Below are positions 36,140 to 45,017 of a stretch of 64,000 nt of DNA, piece by piece. How positions within the stretch are numbered: the first letter of the stretch is position 1; each line of letters begins with the position of its first letter. The notes below the pieces were generated by a model that was not told the DNA's origin, did not search any database, and was given only the letters and a program-made list of their open reading frames with translations. A program made the translations under genes and the position numbers. This DNA comes from Curtobacterium sp. MCBA15_012 (lineage in GTDB: Bacteria > Actinomycetota > Actinomycetes > Actinomycetales > Microbacteriaceae): positions 434,001 through 498,000 of the forward strand of contig NZ_CP126267.1 of the NCBI RefSeq assembly GCF_001864935.2, in the 5' to 3' direction.

Positions 36140-38611
36140 TCAGGCGCCCGGTGCCGCGTCCTCGGTCTCGCCGGCCCCGGGGTCGCCGCCGGTCCCGCCG
36201 GAGGTCGGTTCGTCCTGCGGCCAGCCGGCGAACTCCCACCCGGCGAGCGAGGGGTGGTCCTCGCCGCGGGTGTACGCGAAGGTCCGCGCCGCGTCCCGCG
36301 CCTCGGTCAGCTTCGCGAGGAGGTCGGCGTGCGCCTCGGCGTCGACGCGGGTCAGCGCGTCGTGCGCCAGGGCGAAGCGGTCCATCTCGCTGAGCATGAG
36401 CATGTCGAACGGGGAGGTCGTGGTGCCCTGCTCGAGGAACCCGTGCACGTGCAGGTCGTCGTGCCCGTGCCGGCGGTACGTCAGCTGGTGCACGAGCGAC
36501 GGGTAGCCGTGGAACGCGAACACGACGGGGGTGCCCGGCAGGAACACCTCGTCGTACCGCTCGTCGCTCACCGGGTGCTCGTGCTTGCGCGGGTCGCCGA
36601 GGGACAGCAGGTCGACGACGTTCACGAAGCGGACGCCGACCCCGGGGGCGTGGTGCCGGATGATGTCGGCCGCGGCCATCGCCTCGACCGTCGGCACGTC
36701 ACCGGCGCTCGCGAGCACGACGTCGGCACGGCCCACCTGCTGCTCGGTCCCGGCCCACTCCCACACGCCGAGGCCCGCGTCGGCGTGCGCGACGGCGTCC
36801 TCGAGCGACAGGAACACCGGCTCCGGGTGCTTGCCCGCGACGATGACCTCGATCCGGTCGGTCGTCTCGAAGGCGTGCGCGGCGACGGCGAGCAGCGTGT
36901 TCGCGTCGGCGGGCAGCTTGATCCGGACGAGGTCCTGCTGCTTCGAGGCGACGACGTCGAGGAACCCCGGGTCCTGGTGCGAGAACCCGTTGTGGTCCTG
37001 CCGCCACACGTGCGACGACAGCAGGATCGACAGGTTCGACACCGGTGCGCGCCAGTCGATGTCGGTCGACGACTCGAGCCACTTGGCGTACTGGCCGACC
37101 ATCGAGTCGATGATGTGGGCGAACGCCTCGTACGTGTTGAGCAGCCCGTGCCGCCCGGTGAGCACGTAGCCCTCGAGCATGCCCTCGAGCAGGTGCTCGG
37201 ACAGGACCTCGACGACCCTGCCCTGTGCACCGAGGTGCTCGTCACCGGGGCCACGGCGCGCACGCCAGACCCGGGAGGTGACGTCGAACACCGCGTCGAG
37301 CTTGTTCGAGATCGTCTCGTCCGGCCCGAACAGCCGGAAGGACGACCCGTTGCGCTCGACGAGCTCGGCGAGCCACGGTCCGAGCGTCGCCGTCGAGCTG
37401 GCAGTCGTCCCGGCCTCGACGCCGTACGGCTCGAGTGCCGGACGGTCGAGCGGCGTGCGGATGCGGCCGCCGTTGGCGTGCGGTGTCGCGCTCATGCGGT
37501 GCTCGCCGGTCGGACGGATGGTCGTCATGATGCCGATCGGCTGCCCGTCGGCGTCGAAGAGCTCGTCGGGGCGGTAGGACCGCATCCACTCCTCGAGCTG
37601 CTCGCGGTGTCCGGCGTCCTCGCGGACCGCGGGCAGCGGGACCTGGTGGGCGCGGAAGGTGCCCTCGACACGCTCGCCGTCGACCTCCTGCGGACCGGTC
37701 CAGCCCTTCGGGGTGCGGAGCACGATCATCGGCCAGCGCGGGCGCAGGTCGGCGGCACCGGCTGGCTGCCCCGCGGCGGCACGGGCCGCCTGGGCGCGCG
37801 CGGCGGCCTGGATGTCGTCGATGGACGCCAGGGCGCGGCGGAGGGCACCGTCGAACAGGGCGTGCACGGCGAACGGGTCGTGGTCGACCCGCGCCGAGTC
37901 GACGACGATCGGGTCGTAGCCGAGGCCGCGGAAGTAGGCGGTCAGGTCCTCGTCGGGGATGCGCGCGAGGACCGTCGGGTTCGCGATCTTCCACCCGTTG
38001 AGGTTGAGGATCGGGAGCACGGCACCGTCGGACACCGGGTCGAGGAACGTGTGCGCCTGCCAGGAGCCGGACAGCGGACCGGTCTCGGCCTCGCCGTCGC
38101 CGACGACGCACGCCACCACGAGGTCAGGGTTGTCGAGCGCGGCGCCGTACGCGTGCGCGAGGGAGTAGCCGAGCTCACCGCCCTCGTTGATCGAACCGGG
38201 CGTCTCCGGCGCCGCGTGCGAGGGGATGCCGCCCGGGAACGAGAACTGCCGGAAGAACTTCCGCAGCCCCTCGGGGTCGGGGGTGATGTCGGGGTACAGC
38301 TCGCCCCACGTGCCCTCGAGGTACGCGTTCGCGTTCATCGCCGGTCCACCGTGCCCCGGGCCGCACACGTAGAGCAGGTCGCGGTCGGTCTCCGCGATGA
38401 GGGCGTTGCAGTGCGCGTAGACGAGGTTGAGCGCCGGGGACGTGCCCCAGTGCCCGAGGAGTCGTGGCTTGACGTCGTCCGGGTCGATCGGGCGCGTCAG
38501 GAGCGGGTTGTCGAGCAGGTAGATCTGCCCGACCGTCAGGTAGTTCGCGGCGCGCCACCAGGCGTCGATCGCACGGATGCGGTCCGTGCTCGCGATGTGT
38601 GCAGGAGCCAT
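36140..38611 (-). CDS. xfp: Phosphoketolase (xylulose 5-phosphate/fructose 6-phosphate)
   Basis: An 823-residue thiamine-diphosphate enzyme that splits xylulose 5-phosphate or fructose 6-phosphate into acetyl phosphate and a sugar phosphate. Family landmarks are [36 protein letters not shown], the TPP motif [14 protein letters not shown] followed by [11 protein letters not shown], and [13 protein letters not shown]. Length is as expected. TACCGT lies 6 bases before the ATG, so a leaderless mRNA is likely. It heads a run with an FAA hydrolase, a TIM-barrel isomerase and a tiny protein. It offers a bypass of upper glycolysis yielding acetyl phosphate. Confidence 0.95.
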   Translation of the reverse strand: MAPAHIASTDRIRAIDAWWRAANYLTVGQIYLLDNPLLTRPIDPDDVKPRLLGHWGTSPALNLVYAHCNALIAETDRDLLYVCGPGHGGPAMNANAYLEGTWGELYPDITPDPEGLRKFFRQFSFPGGIPSHAAPETPGSINEGGELGYSLAHAYGAALDNPDLVVACVVGDGEAETGPLSGSWQAHTFLDPVSDGAVLPILNLNGWKIANPTVLARIPDEDLTAYFRGLGYDPIVVDSARVDHDPFAVHALFDGALRRALASIDDIQAAARAQAARAAAGQPAGAADLRPRWPMIVLRTPKGWTGPQEVDGERVEGTFRAHQVPLPAVREDAGHREQLEEWMRSYRPDELFDADGQPIGIMTTIRPTGEHRMSATPHANGGRIRTPLDRPALEPYGVEAGTTASSTATLGPWLAELVERNGSSFRLFGPDETISNKLDAVFDVTSRVWRARRGPGDEHLGAQGRVVEVLSEHLLEGMLEGYVLTGRHGLLNTYEAFAHIIDSMVGQYAKWLESSTDIDWRAPVSNLSILLSSHVWRQDHNGFSHQDPGFLDVVASKQQDLVRIKLPADANTLLAVAAHAFETTDRIEVIVAGKHPEPVFLSLEDAVAHADAGLGVWEWAGTEQQVGRADVVLASAGDVPTVEAMAAADIIRHHAPGVGVRFVNVVDLLSLGDPRKHEHPVSDERYDEVFLPGTPVVFAFHGYPSLVHQLTYRRHGHDDLHVHGFLEQGTTTSPFDMLMLSEMDRFALAHDALTRVDAEAHADLLAKLTEARDAARTFAYTRGEDHPSLAGWEFAGWPQDEPTSGGTGGDPGAGETEDAAPGA

Positions 38612-38698
38612 GGCACCACGGTACGGAACGGGGGACAGCCACTGCCCAGGAAGTCGGACCAAACCGTTCGGTGGGGGGTGTCGAATCACCTGCACAAG

Positions 38699-38761
38699 CC
38701 GGGAAACACCCGGAGCGCTCACCAGCCGCAGGTAGCTGGTTCTCCACCCCTGTTCGGGGTG
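38699..38761 (+). promoter_or_regulatory. Structured 5' leader with three hairpins
   Basis: CCGGG-N5-CCCGG (38699-38713), ACCAGC-N8-GCTGGT (38721-38740) and CACCCC-N5-GGGGTG (38745-38761) follow each other within 63 bases, 57 bases before the ATG at 38818. It matches no riboswitch that I know. Confidence 0.45.
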
Positions 38762-38817
38762 TGTTCGGCGCGCATCCAGGGATTCGCGCCGAGCGCGACA
38801 ACGAAAGGAACGCAGAC

Positions 38818-39495
38818 ATGCGCAAGAGCCTCAAGACCTCCATCACCCTCGCCACCACGGGTGCGCTCGTGCTGGGCGGTGCCGCGTTCGGTGTCTCCGC
38901 CGCGCAGGCCGACGGCAGCATCCACACGGTCTCGTCCTCGTCGTCGAAGATCCCCGGCCCGGTCGCTTCGGTGCCCGAGGTCAAGGGTGGCAACACCGCG
39001 GTCGCGCTCGACAAGGGCTTCACCGACGCGCTGACCTCGCTGGGCCTGACCCCGGGTGTGTCGGGCAACGCGAAGCTCGAGAACGGGTCGGTGTCGTTCC
39101 CGATCACCGCCGGTTCGGTGACGTACTGGTCGCCGGACGGCAACTACCGCCCCTACGTGCAGGGCCTGCTGGACCACGACGACTCGGGGCTGACGCTCTC
39201 GGCCGGTGACACGACGGTGACGCTGGAGAACTTCGTCGTGAACCCGGGCTCGTCGAAGCTCTACGGTGACGTGTTGGTCAACGGTCAGGTCGCCGTGTCG
39301 AACGCGTACCTGTTCTCGCTGCACGGTGGCACCCTGAAGCCGCTCCAGCTCGAGGGTGACAACGCGATCCTGACCGGCACCACGGTCCACGTCTCCGACG
39401 ACGCCGCGAAGCTGCTCAACAGCACCTTCAAGACCGACGCCGTCAAGGGTGGCCTGCTCGTCGGGACCGCCACGATCACCGCCCAGATCAAGTAA
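38818..39495 (+). CDS. Secreted protein, HtaA-like/actinobacterial surface family
   Basis: A 225-residue exported protein: a clear signal peptide (RKSLKTSITLATTGALVLGGAAFGVSAAQA) and a beta-rich mature part with LDKGFTDALTSLGLTPG, SVSFPITAGSVTYW, QGLLDHDDSGLTLSAGDTTVTLENFVVNPG and a closing TATITAQIK. I have seen this order in small secreted actinobacterial proteins of unknown role; a link to HtaA heme-binding domains is only a resemblance. GAAAGGAA precedes the ATG. The upstream 206 bases hold three successive hairpins, suggesting leader control or mRNA stability. The codons look well adapted, hinting at high expression. Confidence 0.75.
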   Translation: MRKSLKTSITLATTGALVLGGAAFGVSAAQADGSIHTVSSSSSKIPGPVASVPEVKGGNTAVALDKGFTDALTSLGLTPGVSGNAKLENGSVSFPITAGSVTYWSPDGNYRPYVQGLLDHDDSGLTLSAGDTTVTLENFVVNPGSSKLYGDVLVNGQVAVSNAYLFSLHGGTLKPLQLEGDNAILTGTTVHVSDDAAKLLNSTFKTDAVKGGLLVGTATITAQIK

Positions 39496-39530
39496 CACCC
39501 AGCACCACCAGCACCACCAGCACGACACGC

Positions 39531-39567
39531 GAACGGCGCCGCCCCCGATCAGGGAGCGGCGCCGTTC
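39531..39567 (+). terminator. Hairpin terminator
   Basis: GAACGGCGCCGC and its complement (39556-39567) make a 12-base stem, 35 bases after the secreted-protein stop codon. CAC/CAG-rich simple sequence flanks it (39498-39530 and 39608-39660). Confidence 0.75.
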
Positions 39568-39663
39568 CACGTCCACGGCCACACAGTCGCCGCGCCCGGA
39601 GCCGGGCACCGCCACCAGCACCAGCAGCAACACCAGCGGCACCACCAGCAGCAGCGAGCAGCC

Positions 39664-40266
39664 TCAGCCGCGCCGCCACCACCGACGGGGCCGCGCCGCC
39701 CGCTCCGCCGCGAGCCGCTCGGCCGCCGCCCGCTCGTCGGCCGCGGCCCGTTCCCGACGGCGCTCCCGCCACCGGTCCACCTCGGCGTCGACGTCCCGCA
39801 TCGGCGTGACCACGGGTGGCCCGCCGAGCAGCTGCCTCCTGGCCTCCTTCACGCGGGCGTTGAAGTCCACCAGGACCGCACGCACGTCGTCCTCGGCACG
39901 CAGCGCGTCGAGGTGGTCGTCGAGCTCAGCGTCCTCGGTGCGCAGGGCCAGGGCGGGCGGTGCGATGCCGCGGATGTCCTCGCGCTCGATCTTCGCCTTG
40001 ATCCACCAGTCCGGGTCGTGCTGCCCGTCGTTGCCCGGCAGGGGCTTGCCGCGGTAGGGGTTGCCCTCGAAGACGCCGCGGCGGTCGGCCTCGTCCACGA
40101 GTGCCCGGGCGAGCGGTCCGACGTCCTGCGCGCGGAGCAGCCGGCGTTCCTCGCGGACCTCGTCCGGGTCGAGCGTGCCGCGCTCCACCTCGCTGTCCAC
40201 GAGCTGCTGGTACCGGTACCGAGCGGCTCGGCGGAGCCGGTCCATCCGGGCGTCGACGTCGTTCAT
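39664..40266 (-). CDS. DUF1992 (DnaJ-C28-like) domain protein
   Basis: A 200-residue soluble protein. The middle VFEGNPYRGKPLPGNDGQHDPDWWIKAKIERED is the DUF1992 signature shared with eukaryotic DNAJC28. The C-terminal third is a highly charged Arg/Ala/Glu helix (DRWRERRRERAAADERAAAERLAAERAARPRRWWRRG) that probably forms a coiled coil. The function of the family is unknown. The ATG at 40266 follows GGAGCGACC. It lies 36 bases after the GH15 stop codon and may share its transcript. Confidence 0.88.
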   Translation of the reverse strand: MNDVDARMDRLRRAARYRYQQLVDSEVERGTLDPDEVREERRLLRAQDVGPLARALVDEADRRGVFEGNPYRGKPLPGNDGQHDPDWWIKAKIEREDIRGIAPPALALRTEDAELDDHLDALRAEDDVRAVLVDFNARVKEARRQLLGGPPVVTPMRDVDAEVDRWRERRRERAAADERAAAERLAAERAARPRRWWRRG

Positions 40267-40302
40267 GGTCGCTCCATCATGCAACGCGCCGACGACAGCC
40301 GC

Positions 40303-42117
40303 TCAGGACTCCGCCGCGACCTCCTCGATGGTGAGCGCGGCCTGGATGAGCGCGAGGTGCGACAGCCCCTGCGGCAGGTTGCCCATGAAGTCGCCGTCCT
40401 CGCTGATCATCTCGCTGAACAGCCCGACGTCGTTCGCCTGCTCGACCATCTCGTCCATGAGCTCGCGGGCGTCGTCGACCCTGCCGACGCACGCCATCGC
40501 GGCGGCGAGCCAGAACGAGCACGCGACGAAGGGTGACTCCTCGCGGTCCATGCCGGAGTACCGGTAGACCAGGGGACCGCGTTGCAGCTGTTCCTCGACC
40601 GCGCGGATCGTCGACTCCATGCGCGGACCGCGGTCGAACGCCGACATCGCGTGCAGCAGGATCGAGGTGTCGAGCGCGTCCGATCCCGGGTACATCACGT
40701 AGTGGCCGCGTTCCTCGTCCCAGCCGTGCTCGGACACCCACTGCTCGATGAGCTCGCGGTTCTCGACCCACTTGTCGCGCGGGCCGTCGATCATCCCGGC
40801 GTCGTGCAGCTCGACCGCGGCGTCGAGGGCCTGCCAGCAGCCGATCTTGCTCGACACGTAGTGCTGCGTCTCCTGCAGTTCCCACATGCCCGAGTCCGCC
40901 TCGGGCCAGCGGTGGCAGGCATCGTCCGCCAGGCGCTGGAGCACGCCGGCCGTCGCGCGGTCCAGGACGTTCCCGGCCCGGACGTACTGCCGCATGATCT
41001 CGAAGACGTCGCCCCAGACGCCGAGCTGCAGCTGGTCGCCGGCGCGGTTGCCGACGGTGACCGGACCGATGCCGTTCCAGCCGGGGACGTCGCGTTCGTC
41101 GACCTCGTCGGTCTTCGTGCCGTCCAGGCGGTAGAAGATCGGCATGGTCTCGTCGTGCTCGCCGATCGTGCGCATCACCCACGACACCGCCGCGTGCGTC
41201 TCCTCGCGCAGGCCGAAGCGGGTGAGGGCGTGCACGGTGTACGACAGGTCGCGCACCCACGCGAAGCGGTAGTCCCAGTTCTTCCCGCCGGTGCGGTCCT
41301 CGGGCAGGCTCGTGGTCGGGGCCGCCGCGATCGCGCCGGTGGGCGAGTAGATGAGCAGCTTCAGGGCGAGCGCGCTCCGCTGCACGGCCTCGGCCCACGG
41401 CCCGTCGTACGAGAACTCCTCGGACCACGTCGACCAGTTGTCGATCGTGCGGTCGACCGCGGCGAGGGTGCGCTCGGGCTCGGGCAGGAAGATCGGTTCG
41501 TCCTGCGTGCCGACGATCGTCAGGATCGACTTCGAGCCCTCGCTCGTCGAGAACCGGCCGGAGAACCGTGGCCCGTCGTCGTGCACCGGCTCGAAGCCCT
41601 GCTCGACGATCGCGATCGTGATGCCGTCGATGCCGATCACCGTGCCGTTCGCCGTGTCCAGGCGTCGCGGCTCCGCGGTGTTCAGCAGCGTGCCCGGCAC
41701 CACCGCCCACTCCATCTCGACCGAGCCCTCGACGCCCTGCACGCAGCGGCCGACCTCGGCCCACGGCAGCCGGCCGGCGACGCCCGTGACCATCGCGTCG
41801 GTGACCGTGCAGGAGCCGGAGTCGGTCGTCCACGTGGTGACGAGCACGTTCGTGCCGGGCAGGTAGCGGCGCTCGACCGTGGCGTCGCCGGTCGGTCGGA
41901 GCGCGACGTGCCCGCCGTGCTCGGCGTCGAGGATGCTCGCGAAGACGGGCGGTGAGTCCATCGCGGGGATCGGCAGCCAGTCGATGCGGCCGTCCAGCGC
42001 GACGAGCGCGACCGTGCGGCCGTCCCCGATCGCGCCGTACGAGCGGAGCGGGACGAAGCCGTCGGTGCGCTCCTCGTTGTCGTGCGCGTCGGGGGTGTCT
42101 CGCGTCCGCTCGGTCAT
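40303..42117 (-). CDS. Glycoside hydrolase family 15 protein (trehalase/glucoamylase-like)
   Basis: A 604-residue enzyme with an N-terminal beta-domain (DGFVPLRSYGAIGDGRTVALVALDGRIDWLPIPAMDSPPVFASILD) and an (alpha/alpha)6 catalytic barrel (about residues 240-600) with KNWDYRFAWVRDLSYTVHAL, GNRAGDQLQLGVWGDV and GSDALDTSILL. It releases glucose from alpha-glucosides. The layout is that of actinobacterial GH15 trehalases as well as glucoamylase-like enzymes, so trehalose is a fair but unproven substrate. No signal peptide is seen, so it is cytoplasmic. CAGGCT lies 6 bases before the ATG. Confidence 0.92.
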   Translation of the reverse strand: MTERTRDTPDAHDNEERTDGFVPLRSYGAIGDGRTVALVALDGRIDWLPIPAMDSPPVFASILDAEHGGHVALRPTGDATVERRYLPGTNVLVTTWTTDSGSCTVTDAMVTGVAGRLPWAEVGRCVQGVEGSVEMEWAVVPGTLLNTAEPRRLDTANGTVIGIDGITIAIVEQGFEPVHDDGPRFSGRFSTSEGSKSILTIVGTQDEPIFLPEPERTLAAVDRTIDNWSTWSEEFSYDGPWAEAVQRSALALKLLIYSPTGAIAAAPTTSLPEDRTGGKNWDYRFAWVRDLSYTVHALTRFGLREETHAAVSWVMRTIGEHDETMPIFYRLDGTKTDEVDERDVPGWNGIGPVTVGNRAGDQLQLGVWGDVFEIMRQYVRAGNVLDRATAGVLQRLADDACHRWPEADSGMWELQETQHYVSSKIGCWQALDAAVELHDAGMIDGPRDKWVENRELIEQWVSEHGWDEERGHYVMYPGSDALDTSILLHAMSAFDRGPRMESTIRAVEEQLQRGPLVYRYSGMDREESPFVACSFWLAAAMACVGRVDDARELMDEMVEQANDVGLFSEMISEDGDFMGNLPQGLSHLALIQAALTIEEVAAES

Positions 42118-42290
42118 GGCTCCAGCCTGCCCGCGGGTGCGGGGTGACCCCCAGGCGGGCGTACCCCGCGCGCACAGGGTGGGTCGCGCCTCCCGGCCGT
42201 CCCGTTGCGCACCTGCCGGACCGTCACCTCCGCGGTCGTCCCGACCCCGCGCGGAGCCGTCCCGCGATCCGCGGCGATGCCGACCGCAGC

Positions 42291-42330
42291 GCGACACGCC
42301 CGGGCGTCTTGTGCCGGCCGGGCGTGTCGC
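42291..42330. promoter_or_regulatory. Inverted repeat upstream of small ORF and rtcB
   Basis: GCGACACGCCCGG (42291-42303) and its exact complement (42318-42330) flank a 14-base loop, 71 bases before the 35-codon ORF. The 284-base gap from 42118 to 42401 has no other gene. Confidence 0.55.
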
Positions 42331-42401
42331 ACTACTGTCGGTCCTCCTGCCGGACGTCGTCCGCGCAGCGCCCGCCCCGGGCACCCGCCGGAAGGAACGC
42401 G

Positions 42402-42509
42402 ATGCACGCCGTGCAGCACCTCGACATCCGCGACGAGCGTCAGCTCGCCGCGCTCGTCGCGCTGCCCGTCACGCAGTACGCGAGCGATTCCCTCCGCGAA
42501 CCCGCGTAG
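42402..42509 (+). CDS. Short ORF (35 aa), possible small protein or leader peptide
   Basis: An ATG with an excellent GGAAGGA at 7 bases begins a 35-codon frame reading HAVQHLDIRDERQLAALV then LPVTQYASDSLREPA. Codons have the genome's normal third-position G/C bias, and the peptide has a protein-like composition (one amphipathic helix, few rare residues). It lies 190 bases upstream of rtcB in the same direction. It could be a small protein or a leader that controls rtcB. No homologue is known to me. Confidence 0.5.
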   Translation: MHAVQHLDIRDERQLAALVALPVTQYASDSLREPA

Positions 42510-42699
42510 GCACGGACCGTCTCCCGACGCCCCGTGCCCACCCGGCCCGGGGCGTCCCTCCCGTCTCCTCCACAGGTGCTGTCGCACCGGCCTGGAGGCG
42601 CGGGTCCCGTCCGCCCCGGACCGTCACCACGACGGCCTCCCGCCGTCACCACGACGGCCGTCCGGCCGTCGTCGACCGTCACGACGAAAGGCGACGACG

Positions 42700-43866
42700 A
42701 TGCAGAAGATCACCGACCGATTGCTCAGCTGGGCCTCGATGCTCGAGGAGAACACCGAGCAGCAGGCCCGCACGACGGCGGGGATGCCGTTCGTGTACCC
42801 GCACCTGGCGCTCATGCCCGACGCGCACCTCGGCCTCGGCGCCACCGTGGGCTCGGTCATCCCGACCCTCGGCGCCGTGATGCCCGCGGCCGTCGGCGTG
42901 GACATCGGCTGCGGCATGATCGCGGTCCGCACGCAGTTCACCGCCGGTGACCTGCCGGCCGACCTGCAGCCCCTCCGCGAGCAGATCGAGCGGGCCGTGC
43001 CGCTGTCGGCGGGCGCCTCGAACCGGAAGATCGTGGCGACCGCAGCGCCGCGGATCGCGGAGCTCGAGGCGATGGCCGAGCGGGCCGGCTTCGACCCGAC
43101 CGGCGTGCACGGCGGCTGGCGGAACCAGCTCGGCACGCTCGGCTCCGGGAACCACTTCATCGAGGTGTCCCTGGACGAGCAGGACCGGGTCTGGCTGTTC
43201 CTGCACTCCGGGTCGCGGGGCGTGGGCAACAAGATCGCGCAGCGGCACATCGCGGTCGCGAAGCGCATGATGCAGCGCTGGTGGATCGAGCTCGCGGACC
43301 CCGACCTGGCGTACCTGGTCGAGGGGACGCCGGAGTTCGACCGGTACATCGCCGAGCTCCGGTGGGCGCAGCACTTCGCCCTGCTCAACCGCGAGGAGAT
43401 GATGGACCGGGTCGTCCGGCAGCTGTCCGAGGTCGTCGGCGCCCCCGTGGACGAGCAGGAGCGGATCAACTGCCACCACAACTTCACGCAGCGTGAGACG
43501 CACTGGGGCAAGAGCGTGTGGGTGTCCCGCAAGGGCGCGATCCAGGCGCGGGCCGGGCAGCCCGGGCTCATCCCCGGGTCGATGGGCACGGCGTCGTACG
43601 TCGTCGAGGGCCTCGGGAACAAGCCGTCGCTCGAGTCGTCGCCGCACGGTGCCGGGCGGCTGTACTCGCGGTCGGCGGCGCGGCGGACCTTCACGCACGA
43701 CGAGCTCCGCGCGGCGATGGTCGGGATCGAGTACCGGGACACCGACGCGTTCCTCGACGAGATCCCGGCCGCCTACAAGCCGATCGACCAGGTGATGGCG
43801 GACGCGACCGACCTGGTGGCGATCCGGCACACGCTGCGGCAGGTCGTCAACGTCAAGGGCGACTGA
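42700..43866 (+). CDS. rtcB: RNA-splicing ligase RtcB
   Basis: A 388-residue GTP- and Mn2+-dependent ligase that joins RNA 2',3'-cyclic phosphate/3'-phosphate ends to 5'-OH ends. Metal ligand Cys71 is in GVDIGCGM. GTLGSGNHFIEV, HSGSRGVGN and INCHHNF supply further ligands, and His316 in SSPHGAGRLYSR is the guanylylated residue. It is the shorter RtcB form without insertions. GAAAGGCGAC precedes the ATG. No RtcA or archease gene is nearby. In bacteria it is linked to RNA repair after stress. Confidence 0.95.
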   Translation: MQKITDRLLSWASMLEENTEQQARTTAGMPFVYPHLALMPDAHLGLGATVGSVIPTLGAVMPAAVGVDIGCGMIAVRTQFTAGDLPADLQPLREQIERAVPLSAGASNRKIVATAAPRIAELEAMAERAGFDPTGVHGGWRNQLGTLGSGNHFIEVSLDEQDRVWLFLHSGSRGVGNKIAQRHIAVAKRMMQRWWIELADPDLAYLVEGTPEFDRYIAELRWAQHFALLNREEMMDRVVRQLSEVVGAPVDEQERINCHHNFTQRETHWGKSVWVSRKGAIQARAGQPGLIPGSMGTASYVVEGLGNKPSLESSPHGAGRLYSRSAARRTFTHDELRAAMVGIEYRDTDAFLDEIPAAYKPIDQVMADATDLVAIRHTLRQVVNVKGD

Positions 43867-43961
43867 GGTCGCGGGCGGGTCCGGGTCGGCCCTACCCGTC
43901 CGTGCCGGCCCTGCCCGTCTGGACGGGGTCGGCCCGGGCGGAGCCGGCGGTGGCCCGGCAC

Positions 43962-43999
43962 GGACACGGGTGGCTCCGACGGACACGGGTCGCTCCGAC
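43962..43999. repeat. Two tandem 19-base repeats at the DUF1206 promoter
   Basis: GGACACGGGTGGCTCCGAC and GGACACGGGTCGCTCCGAC abut each other and end 15 bases before the start at 44015. The rest of 43867-44014 is GC-rich and geneless. Confidence 0.75.
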
Positions 44000-44014
44000 G
44001 GGCACGCTGGTCGG

Positions 44015-44848
44015 GTGAGCAACCAGACGGAACGAGCAGCACGCGAGACCGGACGACAGGCGCGGCGCGCTGCCGACAGCAGGTGGTTCGAGCTGACCGC
44101 ACGCGCCGGCTTCGTCGGGAGCGGGGTCGTGCACCTGCTCCTCGGGTACCTCGTGGTGCTGCTCGGCGTCGGCAACGGCTCCTCCGGCCGCGAGACCGAC
44201 CAGTCGGGCGCACTGCAGCAGCTCGCCGCGGTCCCCGGCGGGATCGTCCTGCTCTGGGTGGTCGCCGTCGGCACCGCGGCGCTGACGCTGCACCTGCTCG
44301 TCGAGGCCGTCGTCGGCGGGCGGTCGGACTCCGCACGCGGCTGGGCCGCCCGCGCGAAGGCCGTCGGGAAGGCCGTGGTCTACGGCGTCGTGTCGTACTC
44401 GGCGGTGACCTTCGCGCTCGGCGCCGGCAAGAGCTCGAGCGGGTCGAGTCGGAGTGCCGCGGCGACGGCGCTCGCGACGCCCGGCGGGGTGTTCCTGCTG
44501 CTCGCGGTGGCGGCCGTCGCGGTCGTGGTCGGGGTCGCCCTCGTCGTGATCGGCTGCCGTCGCTCCTTCTGGAAGCAGCTCGTCCGCCCGCGACAGCCGC
44601 TCGACCGGGTGGTCTCCGTGCTCGGCACCGTCGGGTACGTCGGCAAGGGCATCGCCGTGGTGGTCGTCGGCGTGCTCGTCGCCGTGGCCGGCTTCCGGAG
44701 CGACCCGGACCAGGCCTCCGGGCTCGACGGGGCGTTCGATGCACTGCACGGGCTGCCCGCCGGATCCGCGGTGCTCGTCGCGGTCGGCGTGGGGTTCCTG
44801 GCGTACGGCGTCTACAGCTTCTTCCGGGCGCGGTACGCGCGGCTCTGA
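44015..44848 (+). CDS. DUF1206 domain-containing membrane protein
   Basis: A 277-residue membrane protein with six hydrophobic helices arranged as three repeats of the two-helix DUF1206 unit: ARAGFVGSGVVHLLLGYLV, then AKAVGKAVVYGVVSYSAVTFAL, then LGTVGYVGKGIAVVVVGVLV. Each repeat starts with a Gly-rich helix. The family's role is unknown. The GTG at 44015 has CACGCT 6 bases upstream; two tandem 19-base repeats sit just before that. Its stop codon abuts the -10 box of the candidate RNA that follows. Confidence 0.88.
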   Translation: MSNQTERAARETGRQARRAADSRWFELTARAGFVGSGVVHLLLGYLVVLLGVGNGSSGRETDQSGALQQLAAVPGGIVLLWVVAVGTAALTLHLLVEAVVGGRSDSARGWAARAKAVGKAVVYGVVSYSAVTFALGAGKSSSGSSRSAAATALATPGGVFLLLAVAAVAVVVGVALVVIGCRRSFWKQLVRPRQPLDRVVSVLGTVGYVGKGIAVVVVGVLVAVAGFRSDPDQASGLDGAFDALHGLPAGSAVLVAVGVGFLAYGVYSFFRARYARL

Positions 44849-44946
44849 TATACTGGCTGCGCTCGCCTCCTGCTGGGGGGACCGAGAAGCAGAGCCGGTG
44901 CAGCTGGGGTATACCAGGTCCCGGCTCTTGCGCTGTCCGGGGGTCC
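44849..44946 (+). ncRNA. Candidate structured RNA with its own promoter
   Basis: TATACT (44849-44854), directly after the DUF1206 stop codon, is the best -10 box in this area, placing a start near 44861. The transcript would fold into hairpin 1 (44862-44870 with 44875-44886) and hairpin 2 (AGAGCCGG 44891-44898 with CCGGCTCT 44921-44928, plus an inner CTGG/CCAG stem with a GGTATA loop). GGGACC (44878-44883) can also pair with GGTCCC (44917-44922), giving an alternative or pseudoknot. It may be a leader of the SMP-30 gene at 45018 or a small RNA. No Rfam family is recognised. Confidence 0.45.
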
Positions 44947-45017
44947 ATGACCGACCGATCCCACGCGCACTGAACATGTTGGACGCGCGCGGAGGTGACC
45001 GGCGGTAGGGACGGAGC

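Noticed and set aside
38699..38761. c-di-AMP (ydaO) riboswitch
   Set aside because: Conserved ydaO internal motifs are missing and the gene is not an rpf-type cell-wall hydrolase.
36005..39034. A 1009-codon plus-strand frame opposite phosphoketolase
   Set aside because: It is the antisense shadow of xfp, which has unmistakable family motifs on the minus strand.
42560..42580. DnaA-box-like TCCTCCACAGGTGC, also near 52999
   Set aside because: Only two copies, not matching TTATCCACA well, and no dnaA or origin genes nearby.
44849..44946. tRNA, small SRP RNA or 6C RNA at this locus
   Set aside because: There is no T-loop, no GGAAG SRP tetraloop context, and no paired six-C loops; the fold does not match these families.
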